Shown here: in pieces, positions 51,090 to 60,016 of the stretch
How the letters are laid out: each line of letters starts with the position of its first letter
How positions within the stretch are numbered: position 1 is the first letter of the stretch
Assembly (NCBI RefSeq): GCF_016889705.1
Contig: NZ_CP069526.1
Span: forward strand, 1,612,001-1,676,000
Direction: 5' to 3'
DNA length: 64,000 nucleotides
Source: Amycolatopsis sp. FDAARGOS 1241
GTDB lineage: Bacteria > Actinomycetota > Actinomycetes > Mycobacteriales > Pseudonocardiaceae
Notes under the pieces: model-generated
The model's database searches: none
Told to the model about the DNA's origin: nothing
Seen by the model: only the letters and a program-made list of their open reading frames with translations
Program-made: the position numbers and the translations under genes

Positions 51090-53362
51090 GGGAGCTCCCG
51101 GCGGAGCGCGCGCAGCACCGCGACGAGGTTGCGGCGCAACCAGATCGGGTTGGCGCTGTAGCGCGACGACTTCGCGAGATTGGCCGAGACCATGTGCAGC
51201 CACCCCAGCAGCACGAGCGTGCGAACGGGCACCGGATCGCCACCGAGTGTGCTCCGCTTGTGCAGCACGTCTGCGAGCGCGGGCTCGGAGCCGGGCGCGA
51301 GCCACGTGGCGATTACGGCACCGAGTTCCCGCCCGGTCGCCGCCACGTCCGTGGCCAGCACGAGGCCGGCCACGTCGACGGCGACGAGCCCGGCGCTGGT
51401 CGCCTGCCCCCAGTCGACGATGCCGGTGACCCGGTCGTCGGCGTCGAGGAGCACGTTGTCGGGACTGAAATCGCCGTGGACCCATCCCACGGGCAGCCGC
51501 CGGTCCCGCAGGTCGGCGGAGAGTTCGGCGACGAGCCGATCGACCACGGCACCGGCGCGTGGCGGGACTGCCGCTCGCACCAGCGCGGCCGGGTCGGTGA
51601 CGTGTTGCCGGATCAGACGGTCGTCCACCCGGGTCAGTCCGGCGGTGCGCCGGTGCAGTCCACCGATGGCGCTCAGCGCCGCGGCGGTGAACCGGGCTCG
51701 TCCAGAAGGGTCGGTCACGCGGGCGCGAGCGTCTGTGCCGGGCAGCAGTTCTTGGAGGCTGTACGAGGCGCCCAGCGCGTTCCCCACGTCGTACGCGTCC
51801 GGGGCCAGGTGCCGCCACCCGTCCAGCCGGGGATTCTCGCGCAAGTGGAGCAATGCGTTCACCTCGTGCAGGAGAGCTTGTCGTCCCTCCTCGGTGTCGG
51901 CGACCTTCAGCAACGCGGCGCACTGGTCGCCGGGGCCGACAGTCGCGATCGCGGAGTCCGACCGCCCGTGCAACCGGTGCTGGACACGCCACGAGCGCGA
52001 ACCGAGCGCGGTGGGCGCGATCCGGCGCAGCAGGGCCCGGCTGCGCACTCCGGCAAGCGGGCCGATGATGGGCCGTGGCGTCCAGTCGGCCCGCAACCAC
52101 AGGATCACGGACGCGAGGATGGTCTGGCCGGCCAGCAGCGCCAACCCGACGCCCGTGATGTCGAAGATCGGCATCAGGACCAGGGCCAGGCTCAGCACGA
52201 GAACCGAGAGGCTCCCGAGCAGAGTCGCCACAACGCCGGTCCGCCGGAGCGCTCGGGCCTGGCTCACCGCGGCGGCGACGACGACGTTGGGCAACGCCGA
52301 AACCGCCATCAGCGGCAGCACCCAGCGACCGGCGTCGGCATAGCCGGGGCCCAGCAGGTGCAGCACCCAGGGTGCGGCCAGGACGAGCGCGGCGACGGCC
52401 GGCAGGAGCAGGAGCAGCGATCGCCGTTCGACGCCCGCCCGGGCGGCTGTCGCACGCTCAGGGTCGTGCGCCGTGTGCGCTACCAGCGACTGTCCCATCG
52501 CCGCGGGGACCAGGTAGAGCGCGTAGGCGATCGCCCAGGCCGTGGCGAAAGTTGCTGTGGGCACGGCACCGAGCACGCCGAGCACCAGAACCGGCAGCAG
52601 CTGGGTGCAGGCGATCCAGCACGTCGCACCGAGGAAGTCCCCGATCAGATATCCGGCAAGCGCCCGGAATGAAATCTCTTCGTCGGTGGTTGCCGAGGCC
52701 TCGTGCGCGGGTAATGCGTGCAGGAACAGGTATCCGGTGGTCGCGAGTACCGCGACCGCAGTGGCGGCCATCCACGCCACTGTGATCCCGCCGCTGGGCA
52801 AGGCCGCCGCGAGAGCGGCAAGCAATCCGAGCTTCACCACGGAGAACACCAGGTTCTCGACGGGGACCACCCGCGCCCGGCCGACAGCGGTCAGTACTCC
52901 GTCCTGCATCACGAAGATCGCCCAGACCGCGCAGGCACCCGCGCAGCCCGCGACCGAGTAAGGGCTGTCCAGGAGGCCGGCCAGGCCCGGCGACCACCAG
53001 CGGACGCCGAGCGCGAACACCAGGCCGGCCAGCCCCGCCAGCCCACCGCCCACGACATACGCAACTGCCACCAGCCGGCGGGCCCGTGCGCCGGCCACCA
53101 GGACGAATCGGATGAGCACGTTCATCAGGTTCAGCTGCGCCACGCCGGCCAGAAACATGATTGCGTAGACCAGCGCGGAATTGCGGCCGACTACGGCCTG
53201 GTCGTAATTGCGCGCGGCGACGATCCAGAACACCATGCCGATCGCCGAGGTCAGCGCTGAACTCAGGACCAGCGCGTAGCCGTGGCCGTACAAGGAACGC
53301 GGGGGAGACACCCCGTGCGCCGTAATCGCTTGCTCCGGCTGGCCGTGCACCGCGCTCGTCAT
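51086..53362 (-). CDS. flippase fused to aminoglycoside-phosphotransferase-like kinase
   Basis: Encodes 758 aa. Residues 1-435 are a Wzx/MATE-like flippase with ~12-14 helices (YALVLSSALTSAIGMVFWIV ...). Residues ~455-758 form a complete APH/choline-kinase-type domain: LKVADTEEGRQALLHEVNAL (N-lobe Lys and helix C), GWVHGDFSPDNVLLDADD (catalytic loop HGDxxxxN) and VTGIVDWGQATSAG (metal Asp). Kinase residues are intact. The fusion suggests phosphorylation of the glycan or a carrier coupled to its flipping. Start chosen at ATG 53362, in ATGA overlap with the upstream stop; the longer frame is not supported. Confidence 0.82.
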   Translation of the reverse strand: MTSAVHGQPEQAITAHGVSPPRSLYGHGYALVLSSALTSAIGMVFWIVAARNYDQAVVGRNSALVYAIMFLAGVAQLNLMNVLIRFVLVAGARARRLVAVAYVVGGGLAGLAGLVFALGVRWWSPGLAGLLDSPYSVAGCAGACAVWAIFVMQDGVLTAVGRARVVPVENLVFSVVKLGLLAALAAALPSGGITVAWMAATAVAVLATTGYLFLHALPAHEASATTDEEISFRALAGYLIGDFLGATCWIACTQLLPVLVLGVLGAVPTATFATAWAIAYALYLVPAAMGQSLVAHTAHDPERATAARAGVERRSLLLLLPAVAALVLAAPWVLHLLGPGYADAGRWVLPLMAVSALPNVVVAAAVSQARALRRTGVVATLLGSLSVLVLSLALVLMPIFDITGVGLALLAGQTILASVILWLRADWTPRPIIGPLAGVRSRALLRRIAPTALGSRSWRVQHRLHGRSDSAIATVGPGDQCAALLKVADTEEGRQALLHEVNALLHLRENPRLDGWRHLAPDAYDVGNALGASYSLQELLPGTDARARVTDPSGRARFTAAALSAIGGLHRRTAGLTRVDDRLIRQHVTDPAALVRAAVPPRAGAVVDRLVAELSADLRDRRLPVGWVHGDFSPDNVLLDADDRVTGIVDWGQATSAGLVAVDVAGLVLATDVAATGRELGAVIATWLAPGSEPALADVLHKRSTLGGDPVPVRTLVLLGWLHMVSANLAKSSRYSANPIWLRRNLVAVLRALRRELP

Positions 53363-56013
53363 CCGGTGCTCACCGCCCTCGACAGGCACCGGGCCACGGC
53401 TACGGGCAGTCCCCGCGCGCCCGCGTTGGACGCATCGAGCAGCGTCAGCAACGTTCGGGTGCGCGCTGCGTGAACCGGCGGCCGACATGTCTCGCAGGCG
53501 CCGGGGCGGTGGCCGATCAGCAGCTTCGCCGCCTGCTCGACCCCTGCGGCATAGTGCCGGCGCAGCACCTGCACGGTGGACGAGCGCACCCGCTCATCCG
53601 CGTTGCCAGGCGCGTAGGCGACGGTTGCGGCCTCCAACATCGGCAGGTCCGCCGCAGTGTCCCCGACCGCCCACGACACCGCGTCGACCCCGAGCGAGGC
53701 GGCGAGAAGGGCCAGCCCCGTACCCTTGCCCACCGCAGTGGCGACGAAATCGGTCTGGCCGTCGCCCACGATCACGCGCAAGTGCGAGGCGGCGTCCCCC
53801 ACCTGAGCCAGCAAGCTCTTGGTGACCCTGGCGGGCAGGGCCCGGCGAACTCCGTCGGAGCCACGCCGGTAGGCACGGACGATGCGCTGGTAGTCCGCGT
53901 CCACGACCACGTCGGTCCGGGTGGTCAGGGCGGCCCGGACACGGTCGAGCGCCTTCGCCGCGTCTGCTGGGACGAGATCGTGTGCCGTGCCGTCGTGGAA
54001 CACGACGGATCCGTACTCGGCCACCCCACCGGCCAGTCCGTAGGACCTGCACCGCTCGCGGACCTCGTCCAGACAGCGGCCGGTGACCAGGACGGGCCGG
54101 AAGCCGTGGGCGAGCAACGCGCGCAGGGTGAGTGCAGCGGTCGGGGTGGCCATGGGGAACCCGAGTGCCTCTGATTCGAGCACCCCGTCCACGTCGAGCG
54201 CGCACACCGCGCCACCCGGCGCGGCGTGCACTCCGGTGAGCAGCACCTCGCGCAGGTAGCGCTGGACGGCTCGCGCGCCGGCGCGGTGGGCGGGGTGGCC
54301 CTGGCGTTCCCGGTCCCACAGGTGCACGAGTTCGTAGAGGAGGAATCGTTCGGGGTCGCAGGGCATCTCCCGGCGGAGGGACTCCGCGAACGCGGGGCTC
54401 GCGCTGCCCGGATCGATTCCGGCCAGGTCGTACGCGGGGTCGTAGCAGGCCAGATCGGTGTTGGCGAAGTCGCGGACATCAGCGTCTACTTTGTACAGAC
54501 CGGCGGCGCCGCGGAACCAGTGGTCGAGGCCGGTCGCGCCGTCGACCACGGAGGGCTCGGCCACCTTGCACAGACGGCGGATCAGGGGGTCGAGCAGCAC
54601 CGGCCGCAGCACCACACCGGCGCGGCCGTAGTTGCGCTGCAGCACCCGGCTCGCCGCCTCCCACACCGGTTGGCGGCCGGCCAGGCCGGCGGCGTGATCG
54701 GCTCCGGCCGGCATCGCTGCCGCCCGGTCGCGGACGTAGCCGGCGAGCTGTTGCGCGTCGGCGGTGTCGGCGTTCGCGAGCTTCTGCTCGCTCGGCAACC
54801 AGTCACGGAACACAATCCCGTCGACGAAACCGTAGGTGCGGGGTAGGTACTGCGACACCGCGTGCGCGACGGCGAGCGCGTGCCTCCCGAAGAACCCGAG
54901 GCCGGCCCCGGCGGCCACGATGCGCCGGGATTCGCCATCAGGTAATCCGACGTCGAACACGGCACGGGCGTGCTCGCGACCGCGGGACACCCCGATGTGC
55001 GGCACTCGACTGACCGACCGAACCGGCTGGTCCAGAAGTGCGGACAGCGACCGCACCACGGCCTCCGTCTCGAGCCGCTCATGGATCGCCCACTCGCGAT
55101 AGGGCAACGTCACCGAGTCGTAGCCGGCCAAAGTCGCCGGTGGTGCGTCGCCGAAAAGCGGCAGTAGCAACGTGACAGCGCTTTCGGGCACGCCGGCGCG
55201 GCGGACCGTGGACGCGACGTCAGCAACCGACTGCCCCGTCTCGGGCGGGTCGTCGACGACGGCGATCCTGCCTCCGCGCCGAGCAGCCGACCGCAGGAGC
55301 GCCCGCACTGGTGGCCGCAGCCGGTAGCCGGGCCGTACCGACTCGGCGTGTACCTCTCCGTAACCGACGTCGCGCAAGGCGGCGGCGACCAGCGGGGCGA
55401 GGTAGCTACCCGAAGTGCGCACTCCCAGGACAACGATGGGCCGCCCACGGTCCGGACACCGCGGCCGCAGCCGCGTCGCGAGCGCGACCATGTCGGCCGG
55501 CTCCTGATCGAAACTCCGGAAGCACGACGGGAGCCGGAGAAGCGCACCGGCGAGGCCGCGGTCGAGCGAGGTGAGCGAGGCGCGCAGGCGGACAGCGGCA
55601 GTGGTCCACTCCTCCAACGCGGCCTGCGGTGCGTCGGTGACCACCTGCAGCGCGGCCGCGTCACGCAATGTCGCCGCGGCGTCTCGCCAGCGGACAGCCC
55701 GGCGCTCGCCTGCCCGCGACGTTCTCACCATTTCGCCGGCAGCGGCGAACCCCCGGAGGAGGTCGGCAACGATCGCAGCCGTGTCCTGGTCGCGAAGGTA
55801 CGCGGCGGCGCGGCTCAGAGCGTAAGTGTCCCGTTGGAGGTGGTCTTCCACGATCTGCACCGCGGCGGCGGCGAGGAGGTAGGTGTCGAGGACGTCTTGT
55901 GCAGCCACGCGATCGATCAGCCGGTGCGCGATTTCGGTCAAGTCGGAAAGCAGATCGGGCACGACGAGCAGATCGCCGTCGAAGGCCTGTTTTCCGCCGC
56001 GCGCTTGCCTCAT
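53359..56013 (-). CDS. phosphoribosyltransferase / kinase-like / HAD phosphatase fusion
   Basis: Encodes 884 aa. About residues 190-330 carry a type I phosphoribosyltransferase fold: IVVLGVRTSGSYLAPLVAAAL and the PRPP loop IAVVDDPPETGQSVADV. About 340-590 resembles an APH-like fold, ending DFANTDLACYDPAYDLAG, but the catalytic HGD is replaced (VVDGATGLDHWF). About 600-830 is a HAD hydrolase (ALDVDGVLES; LVTGRCLDEV; VIVGDGQTDFVATAVG; VGDTAADLPML). The N-terminal 160 residues are helical. It could transfer and then dephosphorylate a ribosyl phosphate. ATG 56013 follows GGAGGGCTCTTCG. First of six coupled genes. Confidence 0.75.
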   Translation of the reverse strand: MRQARGGKQAFDGDLLVVPDLLSDLTEIAHRLIDRVAAQDVLDTYLLAAAAVQIVEDHLQRDTYALSRAAAYLRDQDTAAIVADLLRGFAAAGEMVRTSRAGERRAVRWRDAAATLRDAAALQVVTDAPQAALEEWTTAAVRLRASLTSLDRGLAGALLRLPSCFRSFDQEPADMVALATRLRPRCPDRGRPIVVLGVRTSGSYLAPLVAAALRDVGYGEVHAESVRPGYRLRPPVRALLRSAARRGGRIAVVDDPPETGQSVADVASTVRRAGVPESAVTLLLPLFGDAPPATLAGYDSVTLPYREWAIHERLETEAVVRSLSALLDQPVRSVSRVPHIGVSRGREHARAVFDVGLPDGESRRIVAAGAGLGFFGRHALAVAHAVSQYLPRTYGFVDGIVFRDWLPSEQKLANADTADAQQLAGYVRDRAAAMPAGADHAAGLAGRQPVWEAASRVLQRNYGRAGVVLRPVLLDPLIRRLCKVAEPSVVDGATGLDHWFRGAAGLYKVDADVRDFANTDLACYDPAYDLAGIDPGSASPAFAESLRREMPCDPERFLLYELVHLWDRERQGHPAHRAGARAVQRYLREVLLTGVHAAPGGAVCALDVDGVLESEALGFPMATPTAALTLRALLAHGFRPVLVTGRCLDEVRERCRSYGLAGGVAEYGSVVFHDGTAHDLVPADAAKALDRVRAALTTRTDVVVDADYQRIVRAYRRGSDGVRRALPARVTKSLLAQVGDAASHLRVIVGDGQTDFVATAVGKGTGLALLAASLGVDAVSWAVGDTAADLPMLEAATVAYAPGNADERVRSSTVQVLRRHYAAGVEQAAKLLIGHRPGACETCRPPVHAARTRTLLTLLDASNAGARGLPVAVARCLSRAVSTG

Positions 56014-56285
56014 CGAAGAGCCCTCCAGCATGGTGTTCCGCTTGTAGGCACGGGTTCGCCGCGTGTATTTGCCGGGCATCACCTCATCTTCGGGAATTCG
56101 CTGACCCGGTTGCCGCTGTTACAGGGGACGACTCGATCGGGACTGCCTGCAGCGGCGGAAAATTCAACGATCTTGTGTAACCGTTGCGACGAATCGGACG
56201 AACTAGAGTTACGTCACCTCTGGGCAACCGCGGTCGGTAAGGAGCGAAGCGGGGCCGCGTCATGGAAGGGAAAGGTGTGAAAAAT
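56014..56285. promoter_or_regulatory. divergent promoter region of the glycan locus
   Basis: About 270 bp between the divergent fusion gene and the FemAB-like gene. It is relatively AT-rich (GGAAAATTCAACGATCTTG; GAACTAGAGTTACGTCACC) and must drive both directions. No operator repeat stands out by eye. Confidence 0.5.
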
Positions 56286-57356
56286 ATGTCGGGTGGGCAA
56301 GTGGTCGTACCGGTTGCCGACAGTCTGGTGAAAATGATCAGTCCCGCTCCCCGTGCCGAGTGGGTGGCGATCATGGACAGTGATCCGTATGCGTTGGAAA
56401 GTCAATCTCCGCAATGGGCCGATGCGATGTGTGAAGCCCACGGACTGCGAGATGTGAGCCGGCTGTACCAGACGGCCAGTGGACGGACGCTGGTGCTGCC
56501 GATGCTCCGGCGTCCCTCGGCGGCCGGATTCCTCACGGCGGAACAGTCCAATCCGCCTGCCTGCGGGCTCGGTGGGCTCCTCGCTCCCGGCGGCGTGCAG
56601 GCCGGCGAGGTCAACGCCGTGCTCGAGGACCTGGCGAAGCGGCGCGTCGTGGTCCAATCCGTGTCGCCGGGCCCGCTCGAGGTCGACGCGTGGCGCGACG
56701 CGCACCACCCGCGAGCTCTCGTTCATCCTCACCACGTCCACTTGCTCGACTTGCGGGGCGGGTGGGACGAGGTCTGGGCGCAGCGTTTCACCAAGACCTC
56801 CCGGCGCGGTGTCCGGATGGCAGAGCGCAAGGGCGTCACGGTGGAACGCGGCACCGGGGGCGAACTTCTTCCGGAGTTCTACGGGCTGATGGAACGAGCG
56901 GTCTTGCGGTGGGCGCGCCGGCAGCACGAGCCGGAGTGGCTCGCGAGGCGGCGATTGCACCGGCGGGATCCACGCGAGAAGTTCGACGCGATCGCACGTC
57001 ACCTGGGCAACCGCTTCCAGGTGTGGGTGGCGCACGTCAACGGCAGGGCCGCTGCGGCCTGCCTGGTGGCACGAGGCGCCAACGCGCACGACTTCCGTGG
57101 GGCCATGGACGAAGAACTGAAGCACTACCGGGCCACCGACCTGATCCAGGCGCGGGCGATCCAGGACGCGTGCTACGCAGGGTGCCGCTACTACTACCTC
57201 GGCGAATCCGGCACGGGGACACTCGGCCAGTTCAAGGAACGCTTCGGCGCCCGACGGATCGTTACCCCCGAATTCCGCTTCGAACGGCTTCCGATCACGC
57301 CCGTCGAACGGGGAATCAAAACGGCGGTGAAAAAGATCATCGGGTTCCAGGACTGA
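56286..57356 (+). CDS. FemAB/GNAT-fold acyl- or aminoacyl-transferase
   Basis: Encodes 356 aa (364 from ATG 56262; GTG 56277 is also possible, and ATG 56286 has GGAAAGG 10 bases upstream). Two GNAT-like halves are seen: the first around LYQTASGRTLVLPMLRR, the second around FQVWVAHVNGRAAAACLVAR and ATDLIQARAIQDACYAGCRY then GESGTGTLGQFKERFGA, as in BioF2-like and lipid II:glycine transferase relatives. It would attach an acyl or aminoacyl group to a sugar or wall precursor. Divergent from the six-gene glycan operon, so probably a decorating enzyme. Confidence 0.75.
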   Translation: MSGGQVVVPVADSLVKMISPAPRAEWVAIMDSDPYALESQSPQWADAMCEAHGLRDVSRLYQTASGRTLVLPMLRRPSAAGFLTAEQSNPPACGLGGLLAPGGVQAGEVNAVLEDLAKRRVVVQSVSPGPLEVDAWRDAHHPRALVHPHHVHLLDLRGGWDEVWAQRFTKTSRRGVRMAERKGVTVERGTGGELLPEFYGLMERAVLRWARRQHEPEWLARRRLHRRDPREKFDAIARHLGNRFQVWVAHVNGRAAAACLVARGANAHDFRGAMDEELKHYRATDLIQARAIQDACYAGCRYYYLGESGTGTLGQFKERFGARRIVTPEFRFERLPITPVERGIKTAVKKIIGFQD

Positions 57357-57393
57357 TCGGCGTCGCGTATCCCTACCGGCGGCGCGTGTCATC

Positions 57394-57416
57394 CGGAGGC
57401 CTCAGGGCAGCCTCCG
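57394..57416 (+). terminator. hairpin after the FemAB-like gene
   Basis: Seven-base stem CGGAGGC / GCCTCCG with a 9-base loop, 38 bp after the stop codon. No T-tract. Confidence 0.5.
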
Positions 57417-57441
57417 CCATCACCGGTACTCACCCCCGCTG

Positions 57442-57551
57442 AGCGGTACTCCGCCGACCACACCGACACCACGGCCGCCCGCCACGGCACCCGTCCTCAC
57501 CACCTCGCCGGAGCTTGGCCGCGACCACACCGCGCCACCGGGATCCCGTGA
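57442..57551 (+). pseudogene. duplicate fragment of an anti-sigma ATPase C-terminus
   Basis: The frame SADHTDTTAARHGTRPHH and following bases closely match the end of the broken anti-sigma ATPase gene at 60339-60418 (LADHADITAPRHGTVVTMSW), about three quarters identical at the DNA level by eye. Only the last ~25 codons exist here, followed by frame drift. A partial duplication or leftover of a paralogue. Confidence 0.5.
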
Positions 57552-57727
57552 CCGCGACGACCTGCTCGGGCTGCTCGACGCGGCGGGGGAAGGTCGGTGG
57601 TCGCCGCATACTGGTCGGGTGAGCGCTGGGCCGATCCCGTTGTTCTCGGTGCACCGGGTGGACCCGCCGGGGTTCGCCGCGGCGCAGCACCGCATGTTCG
57701 AACCTGCGGATCGACACGTCGGAGACG

Positions 57728-57925
57728 GTGCCCGGGGTGATCTGGCGTGTCTGGATCAATGGCCTGACGTTGCCCGCGCCGGCCTGCCGGCAGGGCTGGT
57801 CCGGCCTCGGGGCGGCGGGGGAGCTGCAGGCGAGCACGCAGGAGGTCACCTGCCGTAAGTGCCGGCGAATCGTCGGTGCCGACGTCGCCCGCCAGGCGCA
57901 GGCTGCATTGTTCGAACTGGACTGA
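57728..57925 (+). CDS. small Cys-containing protein, zinc-ribbon-like
   Basis: Encodes 65 aa from GTG 57728: VIWRVWINGLTLPAPACRQG, then ASTQEVTCRKCRRI and a short helix. The pattern (single Cys ... GW ... VTCxxCRR) is common in short Pseudonocardiaceae proteins of unknown function. The open frame continues a little upstream (LRIDTSETVPG), so the start is uncertain. Confidence 0.45.
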   Translation: MPGVIWRVWINGLTLPAPACRQGWSGLGAAGELQASTQEVTCRKCRRIVGADVARQAQAALFELD

Positions 57926-57987
57926 GCCGGGCAGCACGGATGCCGTTGATCGGTCACGGCCGGCCCAGGGCTCCCGCGGTGCCCGCG

Positions 57988-58260
57988 CTCACCACGTAGG
58001 GAGACCTGTGGCGCCGTCTCGTCGCCGCCAAGCTCGTGGCATGCGCGGGCGTGGTCGTTGTGCCAGTCGATGCCGGCGTGGATCTGTTCCACGGCCAACC
58101 CGGTCATCTCGACGAGGGCGTCGTCGTCGATGCGGCGGGTGGTGTTCGCGAGCACCGCGCGCAGCACCTTGCCGGCCCATAGCTCGGCGTCGACGAAGGG
58201 GCGCTTGCGGTACTGCCGGACCAGCTGCTGCAGGTGCTCGTGGGTGCAGCCGCTGATCAT
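57988..58260 (-). CDS. possible small unknown protein, 3' end uncertain
   Basis: From ATG 58260 the frame reads ISGCTHEHLQQLVRQYRKRP, FVDAELWAGKVLRAVLANTT, then HAGIDWHNDHARACHELGGD. It looks like a genuine helical domain. The frame then stays open to 57430 through sequence antisense to the small zinc-ribbon-like gene, so the true stop is not clear and a frameshift near 57990 is possible. Family unknown. Confidence 0.4.
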
Positions 58261-58374
58261 CCCCACGCTGTCGAAGTTGGCGTCGTGAGCGTGGATGGCC
58301 GAGGAGCCGGTGGTGCAAAATCTGCCGTTCGCGGCGACGCTTCGGCCGCGAGGCCTGGCGTTAGGTTGAGGTTC

Positions 58375-59019
58375 GTGCGGGATCCATTCCGTAAGGAGTC
58401 GGCGCGGCTCGGCTTGGCACTGGAGGAGATGTGCCTGTTCGCGGCGCAGGCGATGCGGGACGCCTCGACGGCGCTGCTGACCGTGGACCGCGCGCTGGCC
58501 GAGCGGGTCATCGCCGGTGACGTCGAGCTGGATATGCGGCGCGCGCGGTGTGAGGCGCACGCGCAGAAGCTGCTGGCGTCGAGGGCTTCGGTGACCATGC
58601 CGCCGCCGTTCGTGCTCGCGGTCGGGTACTGCGCAGACACGTTCGAGCGGATGGGTGATCTGGCTGTCCGCATCGCCGAGATCGCCTGGTTCTGCCATCC
58701 GCGGTCTGCTGTCCCCGCGGTGCTGATGGACAGGTTTGGGCGGATGGGGGAGCTCACCGCCACCATGGCCGAGCGGCTCACCGCACTGTTGGCAGAGCCG
58801 GTCGAGGGGATGTACGCCGAGCTGGATGGTGCCGACACCGTCGTGGACGCTCTGCACGGCGAGGTTCTCGACCTGGTCGCGACCTCGGCCGGGGCGGGGA
58901 GCCTGGCCGAGGCGTTCAACGCCGTCGTGTTGTCGCGGTTCTACGAGCGTTTCGGCGATCAGGTCGTCTCGGTGGCCGGACGTGTTGAGTTCACCGTCAC
59001 CGGCATCCTGCCTGGCTGA
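58375..59019 (+). CDS. phoU: PhoU-domain phosphate signalling protein
   Basis: Encodes 214 aa with two PhoU three-helix repeats (GLALEEMCLFAAQAMRDAST ... AVGYCADTFERMGDLAVRIA; then MDRFGRMGELTATMAERLTA ... FYERFGDQVVSVAGRV). The E/DxxxD metal-binding motifs of the family are partly kept (FERMGD, FYERFGD). PhoU links the Pst phosphate transporter to a sensor kinase, but neither is adjacent, so this is a stand-alone paralogue. Start GTG 58375. Confidence 0.85.
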   Translation: MRDPFRKESARLGLALEEMCLFAAQAMRDASTALLTVDRALAERVIAGDVELDMRRARCEAHAQKLLASRASVTMPPPFVLAVGYCADTFERMGDLAVRIAEIAWFCHPRSAVPAVLMDRFGRMGELTATMAERLTALLAEPVEGMYAELDGADTVVDALHGEVLDLVATSAGAGSLAEAFNAVVLSRFYERFGDQVVSVAGRVEFTVTGILPG

Positions 59020-59031
59020 GCGGCCGTCCCG

Positions 59032-59049
59032 CGTGCCGGCCCGGGCACG
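59032..59049. terminator. short hairpin between convergent PhoU and ANTAR genes
   Basis: CGTGCC / GGCACG with a 6-base GC-rich loop in the 36-bp gap between convergent stops. Short, so only suggestive. Confidence 0.35.
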
Positions 59050-59055
59050 GCCTGT

Positions 59056-59322
59056 TCAGGCTGGGGATGATGCGGTGCCACCCGGGGCAGCGGGCCCCGA
59101 GGAGAGGAAGTCGCCGAGGAAGGTACGGGCGACCTCGCGCAGCGTGGTGTTGGTGTCCTGCGACAGCTTCACCAGCAGGGCGACCGCCTCGTCGGGGCCG
59201 CACTGGCGCTGCCACATCAGCACGCCGGTGGCCTGCCCGATCAGTTCACGGGTCCGCAGCGCTTCCCACCGCTCGAGCGCGGGTGCGTCGGCACGTTCGG
59301 TGATCTCGGCGTCATCCGCCAT
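59056..59322 (-). CDS. ANTAR-domain RNA-binding regulator
   Basis: Encodes 88 aa, essentially only an ANTAR domain: ELIGQATGVLMWQRQCGPDE then LVKLSQDTNTTLREVARTFL, the three-helix antitermination fold. ANTAR proteins bind paired hairpins in nascent RNA. Most carry a GAF or receiver domain; here only a ~30-residue N-terminal leader exists, so the signal input is missing or comes from a partner. ATG 59322. Confidence 0.82.
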   Translation of the reverse strand: MADDAEITERADAPALERWEALRTRELIGQATGVLMWQRQCGPDEAVALLVKLSQDTNTTLREVARTFLGDFLSSGPAAPGGTASSPA

Positions 59323-59498
59323 GGTCCGCCTCCGCAGGGGCGCGACGCGGGGCGGGCGCGGATCGGGAGGGCTTGCGATCCTGGGACTCCACCACGGACA
59401 TGACCATTCTCGCCTTCGATTCGCAGCTGAAGCAGAAGAGCCTACTCCGGAGGTAGTGCAACTGCATCAGACTGCGCACCGGGCACGGGTGCGGGAAA

Positions 59499-60016
59499 AT
59501 GCCGGGCACGCTGGCCTCCGACCCGAATCCCGACCCGGGCCTCACCTGCGCGGTCAGTCCGACCGCGGAGGTTGAGCTCGCGCATGTCGGCACGTCCGCG
59601 GTTCTCGCCGCGTCCGGCGAGTTCGATGCGTTGACCACCCGCGCCTACAGCACGCGCTGCAGCGGGCCCTCGCCGAAGTGCCGCCTGTGCTGGTGCTGGA
59701 TCTGAGCGAGACCACGTTCTTCTCCACGTCCGCGTTCGCCGTTCTGGTCGATGCCCGGCTGAACGCCTGGCGGGCGACCCGCCTGCGGCTGGTCGCCCAG
59801 GCTTCGGTCCGGCGCATGCTGCGGATGCTCGGCCTCGAGCCGCAGTTCAGCGTCTTCGACAGAGCCCAGGACGCCTCGCCGCCGCGCAGTAGCGTCCGCC
59901 CGGCGGCCGGGGCCACGCGTCGCATACTCCCGTTCGTGCGCGGGTATGCGAGGCGCGTTCGAGACGACCAGCGGCGACGATCCATGGAGCGGCCACGAGA
60001 TGCCCTCGCCCAGTGA
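59499..60016 (+). pseudogene. STAS-domain anti-anti-sigma factor, frameshifted
   Basis: Starts AEVELAHVGTSAVLAASGEF DALTTR, then the frame breaks near 59645. The other frame continues LQHALQRALAEVPPVLVLDL, SETTFFSTSAFAVLVDARL and VRRMLRMLGLEPQF. The phospho-acceptor loop reads TFFSTSAF, normal for STAS antagonists. A single base change would restore it. The C-terminal extension after QFSVFD is degenerate. It is adjacent to the anti-sigma ATPase it should have partnered. Confidence 0.75.
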
